From NCBI GenBank assembly GCA_964490975.1, contig CAZBEQ010000060.1:1-15420 (forward strand): a stretch of DNA of 15,420 nucleotides, written 5' to 3'. The stretch's first letter is position 1; each line of letters begins with the position of its first letter. This DNA comes from DTU013 sp964490975 (GTDB taxonomy: Bacteria > Bacillota > Clostridia > Acetivibrionales > DTU013). Positions 7,035 through 15,005 of this stretch are shown here, in pieces. The position numbers were made by a program, and so were the translations under genes. The notes below the pieces were generated by a model. The model had not been told where the DNA came from. It was given only the letters and a program-made list of their open reading frames with translations, and did not search any database.

Positions 7035-7184
7035 ATGAGGTGCAAAAGAAAAATACATTTTAAGAAGATACGTCATAAAAAAGCGCTGAGGTTATTCCTG
7101 CTTGGTTTAATTATGCCTTGTACTCTTATCCTGCTGGGTTACCTGGTAGCATCACTTTTCATTCTGCCATTAATGCAGCAATGA
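7035..7184 (+). CDS. Small basic single-span membrane protein (49 aa), unknown function
   Basis: The frame runs from ATG 7035 to TGA 7182-7184. GGAGAG lies 6 nt upstream of the start. The product begins MRCKRKIHFKKIRHKKALR, about 19 residues rich in Lys, Arg and His, then a single hydrophobic stretch LFLLGLIMPCTLILLGYL to about residue 46, ending LPLMQQ. The positive-inside rule predicts a cytoplasmic N-terminus and membrane anchoring with almost nothing outside. It resembles the N-terminal anchor region of some clostridial envelope or sporulation proteins, but here it stands alone. It is convergent with the GerM-like gene, with stops 25 bp apart. Codon pattern and ribosome binding site support a real gene; function is unknown. 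Confidence 0.6.
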   Translation: MRCKRKIHFKKIRHKKALRLFLLGLIMPCTLILLGYLVASLFILPLMQQ

Positions 7185-7199
7185 TATGTTTACAACATA
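7185..7199. other. Hairpin between convergent genes
   Basis: TATGTT and AACATA form a 6-bp stem with a 3-nt loop directly after the stop at 7182-7184 and 9 bp from the stop of the minus-strand gene. It lacks a clear T-run in either direction, so at best it is a weak bidirectional terminator. Confidence 0.25.
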
Positions 7200-7208
7200 G
7201 GCAGCAGG

Positions 7209-8261
7209 TCATTTTTCCAAGAGTGTTTCATTCCTCACAAATGGTTTGTCAAAAATGGCATGTGTATATATTTCCTGCTTTTCTCCTTCTATCAGGAACT
7301 GTACCTTCTCTATACCTTCAAGTCCTGTAAGCGTATTAACAACGGAATAGATCGCCATACTTTCACTTGAAGTGCCACCCGGGCTGTTTTCCACATACTC
7401 CTTTGAAAAGTTGATGGTGCATACACCGTTTTTTGTACTCACATCCAGAAGCTTTGTGCCTTTAGGTATCGTACCCCAAAGCCCATCCGACACCGGTCCT
7501 GCTATCAGTTCAGTCAAGGCTGCCTTCTCAAGTGAAGTGCCTTCATCCATTGATATGTCCCTTTTCTCACCTGCCAGGTAAAGTGCCTCCGGTCCCGAAA
7601 AATAAAGTGTTACAGTTCTTGTTTCCCCGGAAACCGGAAAGCCTTCTGCGTCAAGCTGTACAGGTTCCACATCACCAAGAGGCATACCACTGGGTCCTAT
7701 CATATCTTCCCCTTCGATCCTAAACCGTACTTTATCCACTCCTTCGATCCCGGTCAGCGTATTGACAACAGAAAGCCTGGTTGTGATTTCTTCAAGTCCG
7801 CTGGTATGCTGGAATTCTTTTGAAAAATCCACAACTGCCACCTTGTCTTTTATGGAAATGCCTCTTATTACAGTATCATCCGGTATGGGATTTCTGAGCT
7901 GAGGGGACTCCGGGCCTTCAGCCAGTGCCAGTATACACGCCTTCAATATTGCGCCTTCTACAACGCTAACTTCCCTTTCTTCGTTTTTTATAGCACTGTT
8001 ATCGATCGTTGGGAAGTAAAGTGTCACTTTTATCATTTTCTCATTGACAGTGACGGCCTCTGTATTCTGACTCGCCTCATCAATGCTGTTTTCTGTGATC
8101 ATGTCTTCCTCAGCCGTATCCGTGTTTTCTTCAGTGAATCCTGCCTCCCCGGAGGAATCCGTCTCCGGTACTCCCCTTGCCTCTTCGTTGCCCAGCAGCC
8201 CGCAGGATGTCATTGAAAATGTAAATATCAGCAATAATATCAACGCAATTATCCTTTTCAT
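7209..8261 (-). CDS. Lipoprotein with two GerMN domains (GerM-like)
   Basis: A 350-residue exported lipoprotein. A hydrophobic signal peptide ends in the lipobox MTSC with the lipidated cysteine at residue 20. An acidic, Glu/Ser/Thr-rich linker runs to about residue 75. Two repeats of the GerMN fold follow (about 77-190 and 215-332); each shows the pattern VTLYF, then a stretch ending in AGP or EGP, then VDFSKEF or INFSKEY, then SVVNTLTGxEGxxKVxFxIEG. Bacillus GerM has the same two-domain layout and acts in sporulation and germination at the engulfment interface. By analogy this protein probably sits on the outer face of the membrane. A weak GGGGG lies 6 nt before the ATG at 8261. It follows comEA by 97 bp on the same strand and may be cotranscribed. 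Confidence 0.88.
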   Translation of the reverse strand: MKRIIALILLLIFTFSMTSCGLLGNEEARGVPETDSSGEAGFTEENTDTAEEDMITENSIDEASQNTEAVTVNEKMIKVTLYFPTIDNSAIKNEEREVSVVEGAILKACILALAEGPESPQLRNPIPDDTVIRGISIKDKVAVVDFSKEFQHTSGLEEITTRLSVVNTLTGIEGVDKVRFRIEGEDMIGPSGMPLGDVEPVQLDAEGFPVSGETRTVTLYFSGPEALYLAGEKRDISMDEGTSLEKAALTELIAGPVSDGLWGTIPKGTKLLDVSTKNGVCTINFSKEYVENSPGGTSSESMAIYSVVNTLTGLEGIEKVQFLIEGEKQEIYTHAIFDKPFVRNETLLEK

Positions 8262-8358
8262 ACTAAACCCCCGATCACGTTTCCATATTTACTCACATAC
8301 CGCTTGCTTTGAACTGTTTTCAGGTGATTTGACGAGCCGCCTTGCAGCAAGGTTCCTA

Positions 8359-9207
8359 TTATTCCACTGTTATAAAATCCCTGATGCTTTCAAATCTTTT
8401 GTCCTTTATGCGCGGCACCTTCATTATATCTTCGACAGTAGCAAAACTACCGTATTTGTCCCTGTATGCAATGATATCCATGGCTGTGGCTTCACCGATC
8501 CCTGGAAGTGTGTCAAGCACATCAGCCCCTGCAGTGTTTATATTGATAAGTGCTGTACTTTCTACTTCTGTTGCCATGTCATCACCCTTTCCTATAACTT
8601 CGGCTCCTGAACTACTGTCGAGGATCACATTAGCTCCTTTTCCCAAGGCGCTGCTATCATCCTTTTTTGATTTTATGTACAACATTGAGTTTTCATTCAA
8701 GGAATAAACCATATTTATATTCTCTTTGTCAGCATTATCTGTTAAACCCCCTGCTTTACTTACAGCATCGCATATCATACTTCCTTTTTCCAGTGTAATG
8801 ATACCGGGTTTATTGACACAGCCGACAACATATATCTGTATCGTCGGTATTGCAATATCTGTAGTAGTATTTTCTGATGCGGCTCCAGTTTCTTCTGACG
8901 TACCGCTTTTCTGTGCAGCAGCCGATCCGGTTTCATTGACTGTATCGCACTTATTCTGAGCAGATCCGTTTTTTTGTTTCGTATTCTCCTTCACATCTGT
9001 CAAGACTGTCCCGCATTCAACAAGTACATTAGAATCTGTGGCAGCTTTATTCTCCTGGCTTTCAGTTCCTGCCTCAATGATGATATCGCCTGTATCTCTA
9101 AAAAAAGCATAACCGATAAGCATACCCAGCAAGGCCAGCGCTGAAATTACTATAACTGCAACCTCTGTCCTGATCTCAGCCTCTTTACCAAAAAGCTGAA
9201 GCTTCAT
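8359..9207 (-). CDS. comEA: ComEA-like protein: membrane anchor, SLBB-like domain, helix-hairpin-helix DNA-binding domain
   Basis: A 282-residue protein. One membrane span (about 16-36) is followed by a low-complexity linker rich in Ser, Thr, Glu and Asn (40-118), a soluble SLBB-type domain (121-180; IQIYVVGCVNKPGIITLEKG) and a C-terminal helix-hairpin-helix pair (219-282; ININTAGADVLDTLPGIGEATA). This order is that of ComEA, the outside-facing DNA receptor for transformation. It is longer than the roughly 200 residues of Bacillus ComEA, mainly through the linker. The start is the ATG at 9205-9207, preceded by GGGAGGAG 5 nt away; the ATG at 9222 would place that site inside the gene. No comEC or comEB follows; the next gene is the GerM-like lipoprotein. 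DNA uptake is the likely role, but a structural role in the envelope cannot be excluded. Confidence 0.88.
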   Translation of the reverse strand: MKLQLFGKEAEIRTEVAVIVISALALLGMLIGYAFFRDTGDIIIEAGTESQENKAATDSNVLVECGTVLTDVKENTKQKNGSAQNKCDTVNETGSAAAQKSGTSEETGAASENTTTDIAIPTIQIYVVGCVNKPGIITLEKGSMICDAVSKAGGLTDNADKENINMVYSLNENSMLYIKSKKDDSSALGKGANVILDSSSGAEVIGKGDDMATEVESTALININTAGADVLDTLPGIGEATAMDIIAYRDKYGSFATVEDIMKVPRIKDKRFESIRDFITVE

Positions 9208-9212
9208 AATAT

Positions 9213-9220
9213 CTCCTCCC
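9213..9220 (-). promoter_or_regulatory. Ribosome binding site deciding the comEA start
   Basis: GGGAGGAG on the minus strand lies 5 nt before the ATG at 9207 and overlaps the codons that would follow the longer ATG start at 9222, so the shorter start is preferred. Confidence 0.75.
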
Positions 9221-9290
9221 ATAATTTGTATAATTCTCTCCGCTGCTTTATTTTCCTTTTTTTTCTAAAAACTTTTTAATTTTTTTTAAC

Positions 9291-9316
9291 TAATATAAAA
9301 TTTTTTCTGATATACT
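9291..9316 (+). promoter_or_regulatory. Possible promoter of the dacF-type gene
   Basis: TATACT (9311-9316) is a good -10-like hexamer, but nothing close to TTGACA is found 16-18 bp upstream. TAATATA at 9291-9297, 13 bp before TATACT, loosely resembles the -35 of the mother-cell sporulation sigma E, though the -10 match and spacing are imperfect. The surroundings are extremely AT-rich, so chance matches are likely. Confidence 0.3.
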
Positions 9317-9346
9317 TGAAGTGTTATAACTGACTCGGAGGTACAG

Positions 9347-10639
9347 ATGAAAAGGCTGCTGACATTGGCGATTATTCTTTCCTTTATATTGATAAATGCC
9401 AATTTTGCATATGCTCAACCACCGTCTCTTGATGCCGGAGCTTATATACTTATTGATGCAAAGACGGGCGATGTGCTGTGTGAGAAAAATTCAAAAGAAA
9501 CTTTATTTCCTGCTAGTACAACAAAAATGATGACTGCCATACTTGCACTTGAATCAGGGAAAGAACTCAGCGAAGAATTCACTGCCACTCAATCAGCCAT
9601 TGATGGTATAGGACCAAACGGCAGCAACATAGGTATCATTCCGGGAGAAAAGATTTGTCTGGAAAACCTTCTTCAGGCAATGCTGATCAGTTCCGCAAAT
9701 GAAGCTTCAAACATCATAGCAGAGAATGTATGTGGAAGCTCGGAAGAATTTGTCTCTCTCATGAATAAAAGAGCAAGGGAGATAGGCGCCGTTGGGACCC
9801 ATTTTGTAAATCCAAGCGGTATCCACGGCCCTGAACACTATACAACAGCCGCTGATTTGGCCTGTATTGCCAGGCATGCCATGGCAATACCCAAGTTTAA
9901 AGAGATAGTGAGCACACAAAGCTTCACGATGTCTGCGACAAACAAGCATACACAATGGCCTGCTTTATCTAATTCAAATAAGCTGATGATACTCGATAAG
10001 AATGACCTGTATGTAATAAACGGTATCAAGACAGGTTTCACCGGACCTGCCGGCAATAATCTTGTTACCTCGGCCATAGGTGCCAATGGAATGGAGCTTA
10101 TATCCGTAGTAATGAAGGTCCAGAATGAAGGTGCCGCAGAAAATGTCAGGTTATACTCAAAGGAGCTTTTGGATTATGGCTTCAACAACTTCAAGGAAGT
10201 CACACTGATAGAAAAAGACAGGGTATACAGGAATGTCAAGGTTGAAGATGCAGCTGACATTTACGGACTTGACCTTGTAACTACTGATAGCCTTGTACGA
10301 GTATTGCCCAAGGATGATACCAAAAGCAGCATTCAGGAGATATCCCATGTTAACGAAAATATTTTTGCCCCTGTTAACAAGGGTGATATTATGGGATACG
10401 TTGAATTCCTTAAGGATGGTGTATCCATTGGCAGGATCGATCTTTTAGCTGCAAGGAGCATTGAATATAAACCTGCTCCTGTCACTCTGGCTACTTTGAC
10501 CTCTGATCCGAAAAAGGCTGTTGACAACAAATATATAAAAATCGGTATATTCTGTGCCGGCTTCATCGTGCTTTTCCTTATTCTGCGAATCGTATTAAAA
10601 ACGATATCAAGAAGATATCATTCTAAAAAGTACTTTTAA
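9347..10639 (+). CDS. dacF: D-alanyl-D-alanine carboxypeptidase, DacF/PBP5 type
   Basis: A 430-residue low-molecular-weight penicillin-binding protein that trims the terminal D-Ala from peptidoglycan stem peptides outside the cell. A signal peptide with likely cleavage after AYA (about residue 23) is followed by the peptidase S11 domain with all three active-site motifs: STTK (57-60, catalytic Ser57), SAN (116-118) and KTG (228-230). A C-terminal beta domain follows, and then a hydrophobic segment at about 396-420 with a basic tail (RRYHSKK), which would be a true membrane anchor rather than the amphipathic helix of E. coli PBP5. GGAGGT lies 4 nt before the ATG. In Bacillus, dacF and dacB homologues act in spore cortex formation; the sporulation assignment here is inference, the enzyme family is clear. 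It is divergent from comEA. Confidence 0.92.
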   Translation: MKRLLTLAIILSFILINANFAYAQPPSLDAGAYILIDAKTGDVLCEKNSKETLFPASTTKMMTAILALESGKELSEEFTATQSAIDGIGPNGSNIGIIPGEKICLENLLQAMLISSANEASNIIAENVCGSSEEFVSLMNKRAREIGAVGTHFVNPSGIHGPEHYTTAADLACIARHAMAIPKFKEIVSTQSFTMSATNKHTQWPALSNSNKLMILDKNDLYVINGIKTGFTGPAGNNLVTSAIGANGMELISVVMKVQNEGAAENVRLYSKELLDYGFNNFKEVTLIEKDRVYRNVKVEDAADIYGLDLVTTDSLVRVLPKDDTKSSIQEISHVNENIFAPVNKGDIMGYVEFLKDGVSIGRIDLLAARSIEYKPAPVTLATLTSDPKKAVDNKYIKIGIFCAGFIVLFLILRIVLKTISRRYHSKKYF

Positions 10640-10680
10640 TAACCTTTTTTGAAGTATTTACTAGTTTGTGTAACATAATA

Positions 10681-10686
10681 TATAAT
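10681..10686 (+). promoter_or_regulatory. Possible -10 element of the acyl-CoA ligase gene
   Basis: A perfect TATAAT lies 54 bp before the start codon. The -35 is poor (TTTACT at 10657-10662 with 18-bp spacing, 3 of 6 matches). Transcription would begin near 10693. Confidence 0.4.
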
Positions 10687-10725
10687 GAATAGCAGTGAAT
10701 GGTCAAAGTCATTCCTCAAATTCTT

Positions 10726-10731
10726 AAGGAG
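10726..10731 (+). promoter_or_regulatory. Ribosome binding site deciding the acyl-CoA ligase start
   Basis: AAGGAG lies 9 nt before the ATG at 10741. The in-frame ATG at 10699 would put this site inside the gene and has no site of its own. Confidence 0.7.
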
Positions 10732-10740
10732 TGTTTGTAT

Positions 10741-12459
10741 ATGACGTCAAAACCTATTCGTAATGTGCGCAATATAACAGATATGAAGGATATGCTCAAT
10801 AAGAGCGCAGAGCTGTTTGCTGAAAACGATGCATTCTGGCTCAAATCAAGCGATGGCAGCTATAAAGGGGTCAAATACAGAGAATTCAAAAATCAAGTTG
10901 ATGCTCTTGGAACAGCTCTTATTGATCTTGGGCTTAAAGACCAATACATAGCTATAATTGGAGAAAATCGTTATGAATGGTGCCTCTCATATCTTGCTAC
11001 GGTAAATGGAACTGGGATTGTAGTTCCGTTGGACAGGGAACTTCCTCCCACTGAGGTTGAAAACCTGTTGTCACGGTCACATGCCAGTGCAGTCATTTTT
11101 TCTGAAAAGCATGAAAAAGATATGCGCTATGTTTCTTCACTGCTTCCTTCAGTCAAATATTTTATAAGCATGGATGCACCCGAAGACGAAAACGGCTTTC
11201 TTTCAATGAATCAGCTTGTTCAGAAAGGACTGGAGTTGATAGCTGAAGGCGATCGTTCCTTTATAGATGCGACTGTCGACCCTGAAGCGTTCAATATTCT
11301 GATCTTCACTTCAGGCACTACCGATCTTGCAAAAGGTGTCATGCTTTCCCATAAAAATATCGTCACAGATATTATGGCTGTGTGCTCTGTTCTGTACATT
11401 GATGATAGCGATTCTACACTTTGCATGCTGCCGCTGCATCACACGTATGCGTGTACTACCAGCTTCCTGCTGATGCTTTATAATGGCTGCCGTATCTCAT
11501 TCATAGAAGGTCTGAAGCATATATCGAAAAATCTGAAGGAGACAACTCCGTCTATTATTCTCGCTGTACCACTGCTTCTGGAATCAATGTATAAAAAGAT
11601 ATGGGATTCGATCAACAAGCAAAAGGGTAAGGCCCGAAAGGTCAAAACTGCATTGGCTTTAAGCAATGCAGCGCTCAGGCTGTTCGGACTGGATATCAGG
11701 CGCAGGTTTTTCAGTCAGATACACGAAAACATCGGCGGCAGGGTCCGACTGATAATATCCGGGGCCGCAGCGCTTGATCCTGCCGTATCAAAAGGCTTCC
11801 GCTCATTTGGTATAGCCTTGATGCAAGGTTACGGACTGACCGAATGCTCACCCATCGTAGCTGTCAACCAGTTGGAAAAGAACATGGATGGTTCCATCGG
11901 TATGCCGCTGCCTTGTGACGAGGTCATGATATATAAGCCGAACAAGGAAGGCATAGGAGAGCTGATCGTAAAGGGAGACAATGTTATGCTGGGCTATTTT
12001 GAAAACAGCCTGGCTACTGAAAAAGTTCTCAGGGACGGCTGGTTCTATACCGGCGACCTTGGAAGGATGAATAAAAAAGGATTCTTTAGCATAACGGGCA
12101 GAAAGAAAAATGTGATCGTTACTAAAAACGGTAAGAACATTTACCCTGAAGAAGTCGAAGCCTATCTGGACAAGAGCCCATATATCGCCGAATCCATGGT
12201 ATACGGCAAGGATGATGAAGCTTCCGAGGAGACCTTTGTCTACGCGATGATAGTTCCGGCAATGGACGTCATAAGAGGAAAGCTTAGCAGAAATGAGCTT
12301 GAGGAAGACGATGTTTTCAGGATAATTGACGCAGAGGTCAAAAACATAAATAAAAACATGCCGCTGTACAAGCGCATCCGTAGGTTCACGATCCGTCAGG
12401 AGGAGTTTGCCAAAACTTCAACAAAGAAAATCAAAAGATATATCGAGAAGATTGGCTAA
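10741..12459 (+). CDS. AMP-binding acyl-CoA synthetase, long-chain fatty-acid-CoA ligase-like
   Basis: A 572-residue cytoplasmic enzyme of the ANL adenylating superfamily, expected to activate a carboxylic acid as acyl-AMP and pass it to CoA. The phosphate-binding loop is TSGTTDLAKG (190-199), unusual in having D-L-A where most members have G-x-P. The A5 motif is GYGLTECSP (363-371). The A7 aspartate lies in YTGDLG (D439), followed by the hinge region GRKKNVIVTKNGKNIYPEEVE. A lysine in TSTKKIKRY near residue 562 fits the A10 catalytic lysine. The overall pattern, including KNGKNIYPEE, resembles long-chain ligases (FadD/AMP-dependent). The substrate is not determinable; it could serve a phospholipid or lipopeptide route. 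The stop codon TAA is also the first three bases of palindrome copy 2. Confidence 0.88.
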   Translation: MTSKPIRNVRNITDMKDMLNKSAELFAENDAFWLKSSDGSYKGVKYREFKNQVDALGTALIDLGLKDQYIAIIGENRYEWCLSYLATVNGTGIVVPLDRELPPTEVENLLSRSHASAVIFSEKHEKDMRYVSSLLPSVKYFISMDAPEDENGFLSMNQLVQKGLELIAEGDRSFIDATVDPEAFNILIFTSGTTDLAKGVMLSHKNIVTDIMAVCSVLYIDDSDSTLCMLPLHHTYACTTSFLLMLYNGCRISFIEGLKHISKNLKETTPSIILAVPLLLESMYKKIWDSINKQKGKARKVKTALALSNAALRLFGLDIRRRFFSQIHENIGGRVRLIISGAAALDPAVSKGFRSFGIALMQGYGLTECSPIVAVNQLEKNMDGSIGMPLPCDEVMIYKPNKEGIGELIVKGDNVMLGYFENSLATEKVLRDGWFYTGDLGRMNKKGFFSITGRKKNVIVTKNGKNIYPEEVEAYLDKSPYIAESMVYGKDDEASEETFVYAMIVPAMDVIRGKLSRNELEEDDVFRIIDAEVKNINKNMPLYKRIRRFTIRQEEFAKTSTKKIKRYIEKIG

Positions 12460-12535
12460 TCAAAGGGGACGGGGGTTTTTGATTATCAATTAATGAGGCT
12501 AATTGATAATCAAAAACCCCCGTCCCCTTTGATTA
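12457..12535. repeat. Long palindromic repeat, copy 2 (perfect 36-bp arms)
   Basis: Left arm 12457-12492 and right arm 12500-12535 are exact reverse complements (36 bp) around a 7-nt loop ATGAGGC. The sequence is near-identical to 1745-1820, differing mainly in the loop and in the one inner base that restores full pairing here. It fills the whole space between two convergent genes: its first three bases are the TAA stop of the acyl-CoA ligase and its last three are the TAA stop of leuS. In RNA it would form a very stable hairpin in both directions with T- or A-runs inside the arms, so it may serve as a bidirectional transcription barrier. Confidence 0.95.
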
Positions 12536-14971
12536 CCTTACAACTATATTTACAAGTCTGCCCGGTACCGCTACTACTTTGACTACTGTAAACCCTTCCA
12601 GCAACGCGGCGACCTTTGGATCCTTCATTACCGCCTCTTCGGTCTGAGCCTTATCAAGCCCTGACGGCAGCAATATCTTGTCTTTTATTTTTCCGTTAAG
12701 CTGTATAACGATTTCAGTCTCGTCGAGTACTAGCGCCTTTTCATCCCACTTGGGCCATTGCTGGTTGAATATTGAGTAGCTCCCCCCCAGCTTCTCCCAG
12801 AGTTCTTCAGAAAGGTGCGGTGCAAACGGAGCCAGCAGCTTCAGCAGATCCTTGATAGTATCCACGAACAATGCATTGTTCTTCTGAGCTCCTGAATCAT
12901 ATTTGTAAAGTGCGTTGACCAGTTCCATCAGACGTGCAATCGATGTATTGAACTGGAACCTTTCAGCATCCTCGGTAACGCCTTTTATAGCCATATTTCG
13001 GATGTAGCTGAGTTCCTTTTCTGCGCTTCCCAACGTGCCTTCACCTTCTATATTGAGTGCCGCCGCAGTTTCTACCAGTCTTTCAAGCCTTCCGACAAAT
13101 CTGGATATAGCTTTGATGCCATCGTCGCTCCAGGGTCCGCCATCCGTATATGCAAAGCCAAATGCCAGATACATTCTGAATACATCAGAACCATTTTCGG
13201 TTATATAATCATCCGGCGATATCGTATTCCCTCTGGATTTGCTCATCCTGTTGCCGTCAGGTCCCAGTATGGTGCCCTGGTGGACAAGTGACAGGAAGGG
13301 CTCATCAAAATGGAGGTATCCCATATCACGCAGAGCCTTTGTGAAAAATCTGGCATACAGTAGATGCATGGCCGCATGTTCAGCGCCGCCAACATACTTG
13401 TCAACAGGCAGTATTTTGTCGATCCATTCAGTATCAAATGCTTTCTCGGAATTCTTATTATCAGGATAGCGCAGATAATACCAGGAGGAACACACAAAGG
13501 TATCCAGTGTATCCGGGTCTCTCTTTGCAGGCTTGCCGCACTTCGGACAGGCCACGTTTATGAAGTCCTCGCATTTTGCCAGAGGAGATTCTCCATCAGG
13601 TTTGAATTCAACATTATATGGCAGTCCTACCGGCAGATCCTTTTCAGGCACCGGCACAGCACCGCAGTCATCGCAATGGATGATCGGAATAGGTGAACCC
13701 CAGTAGCGCTGTCTGGAAACCAGCCAGTCCCTTAGTCTGTAATTTATCTTCAGCTCACCCTTTCCCTGCTCCTTCAGCTTCAGGACGATGCCCTTTCTGG
13801 CTGCTGCGGAATCGGTTCCGGAGAATTCAGCACTTTCTGTGAGGATGCCGTCCTCCACAAATGGAAGCGTATCATCGACACCTTCTTCCCCTTTGATGAC
13901 CCGTTTTATAGGAAGCTTATATTTAGTCGCGAATTCAAAATCTCTTTCATCATGAGCAGGTACCGCCATAACACAACCCGTTCCATAGCCAGCCAGCACA
14001 TAGTCCGCTACCCAGATCGGTACCTTGTCGCCGTTGACAGGGTTTATTGCATAAGCGCCAGTAAATACACCTGTCTTTTCTCTGACAGTGGAAAGTCTCT
14101 CTATCTCGGTCTGTTTTTTTGTCGATTCCCTGTATTGCTCAACCCCCGCCTTGTACTCCGGTGTAGTTATCCTATCAACCAGTTCGTTTTCCGGTGCAAG
14201 CACAATATAAGTAACACCATAGAGTGTATCCGCGCGTGTAGTGAATACCTTGAAGGAAAAGCTTCCGTCATCGCCTTCAAATACCAGCTCTGCGCCTTCT
14301 GACCTTCCGATCCAGTTCTGCTGGATCTTTTTGGTCTTCTCGGGCCAATCCAGCTGCGGCAGGCAGTCAAGAAGCTCCTGCGCGTATTCGGTTATCTTGT
14401 AGAACCATTGTGTCAGGTCTTTTTTTGTCACTTCATTTTTACATCTCTCACAAGTTCCATCGATTACCTGTTCATTTGCAAGGACAGTCTTACAGCTCGG
14501 GCACCAGTTGACCGGAGCCTTTTTTCTGTATGCCAGGCCTTTCTCGTACAGCTTCAGGAATATCCACTGTGTCCATTTGTAATATTCAGGGTCGCAGGTT
14601 ATGACCTCATAATTCCAATCAAAGGTCGCGCCCATCTTCTTTAGCTGCTCTTCCATTGTTTTGATATTCTTATATGTAGAATCCTTAGGGTGGATACCGG
14701 TCTTTATGGCGTAGTTCTCAGCCGGCAAGCCGAATGCATCAAAGCCTTGCGGATGGAATACGTTCCAGCCCTGCATTTTCTTGAGCCTTGCCCAGGAGTC
14801 CGTAAGTCCATAGTTGTACCAGTGTCCAACATGCAGGTTGGCTCCGGATGGGTATGAGAACATCTCAAGGCAGTACAGCTTCTTGTCGGTCTTCTCTGGA
14901 TCAAACCTGTACAGGCCTGTCTCCTCCCATTTCTTTTGCCATTTTTCATCTATCTTTGTTGAATAAGCCAA
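12533..14971 (-). CDS. leuS: Leucyl-tRNA synthetase
   Basis: An 812-residue class I aminoacyl-tRNA synthetase that charges tRNA-Leu. The HIGH motif appears as HVGH (47-50) and the KMSKS motif as MSKS (576-579, in GNRMSKSRGN). A zinc knuckle with CPSC (157-160) and CERC (174-177) is present, as is the inserted editing domain with GTGCVMAVPAHDERD. A second cysteine-rich segment (CDDC and CPKC) lies before the KMSKS region. The C-terminal anticodon-binding and tail domains are complete (ends VNIVVR). Length is normal. The start is TTG at 14969-14971, 9 nt after GAAAGGGG; there is no nearby ATG. It follows rsfS with only 34 bp between them, so the two are probably cotranscribed, and no T-box leader fits in front of leuS here. 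Its TAA stop is part of the palindrome. Confidence 0.98.
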   Translation of the reverse strand: MAYSTKIDEKWQKKWEETGLYRFDPEKTDKKLYCLEMFSYPSGANLHVGHWYNYGLTDSWARLKKMQGWNVFHPQGFDAFGLPAENYAIKTGIHPKDSTYKNIKTMEEQLKKMGATFDWNYEVITCDPEYYKWTQWIFLKLYEKGLAYRKKAPVNWCPSCKTVLANEQVIDGTCERCKNEVTKKDLTQWFYKITEYAQELLDCLPQLDWPEKTKKIQQNWIGRSEGAELVFEGDDGSFSFKVFTTRADTLYGVTYIVLAPENELVDRITTPEYKAGVEQYRESTKKQTEIERLSTVREKTGVFTGAYAINPVNGDKVPIWVADYVLAGYGTGCVMAVPAHDERDFEFATKYKLPIKRVIKGEEGVDDTLPFVEDGILTESAEFSGTDSAAARKGIVLKLKEQGKGELKINYRLRDWLVSRQRYWGSPIPIIHCDDCGAVPVPEKDLPVGLPYNVEFKPDGESPLAKCEDFINVACPKCGKPAKRDPDTLDTFVCSSWYYLRYPDNKNSEKAFDTEWIDKILPVDKYVGGAEHAAMHLLYARFFTKALRDMGYLHFDEPFLSLVHQGTILGPDGNRMSKSRGNTISPDDYITENGSDVFRMYLAFGFAYTDGGPWSDDGIKAISRFVGRLERLVETAAALNIEGEGTLGSAEKELSYIRNMAIKGVTEDAERFQFNTSIARLMELVNALYKYDSGAQKNNALFVDTIKDLLKLLAPFAPHLSEELWEKLGGSYSIFNQQWPKWDEKALVLDETEIVIQLNGKIKDKILLPSGLDKAQTEEAVMKDPKVAALLEGFTVVKVVAVPGRLVNIVVR

Positions 14972-15005
14972 TATAAACAGCCCCTTTCAAATGAGCAATT
15001 TGTTA

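Noticed and set aside
10640..10665. Terminator after the dacF-type gene
   Set aside because: T-runs are present, but no convincing GC stem precedes them, so it was left unannotated.
14972..15005. T-box leader expected for a Firmicute leuS
   Set aside because: Only 34 bp separate rsfS and leuS, far too short for a T-box. Any such leader would lie upstream of the operon, outside the window.
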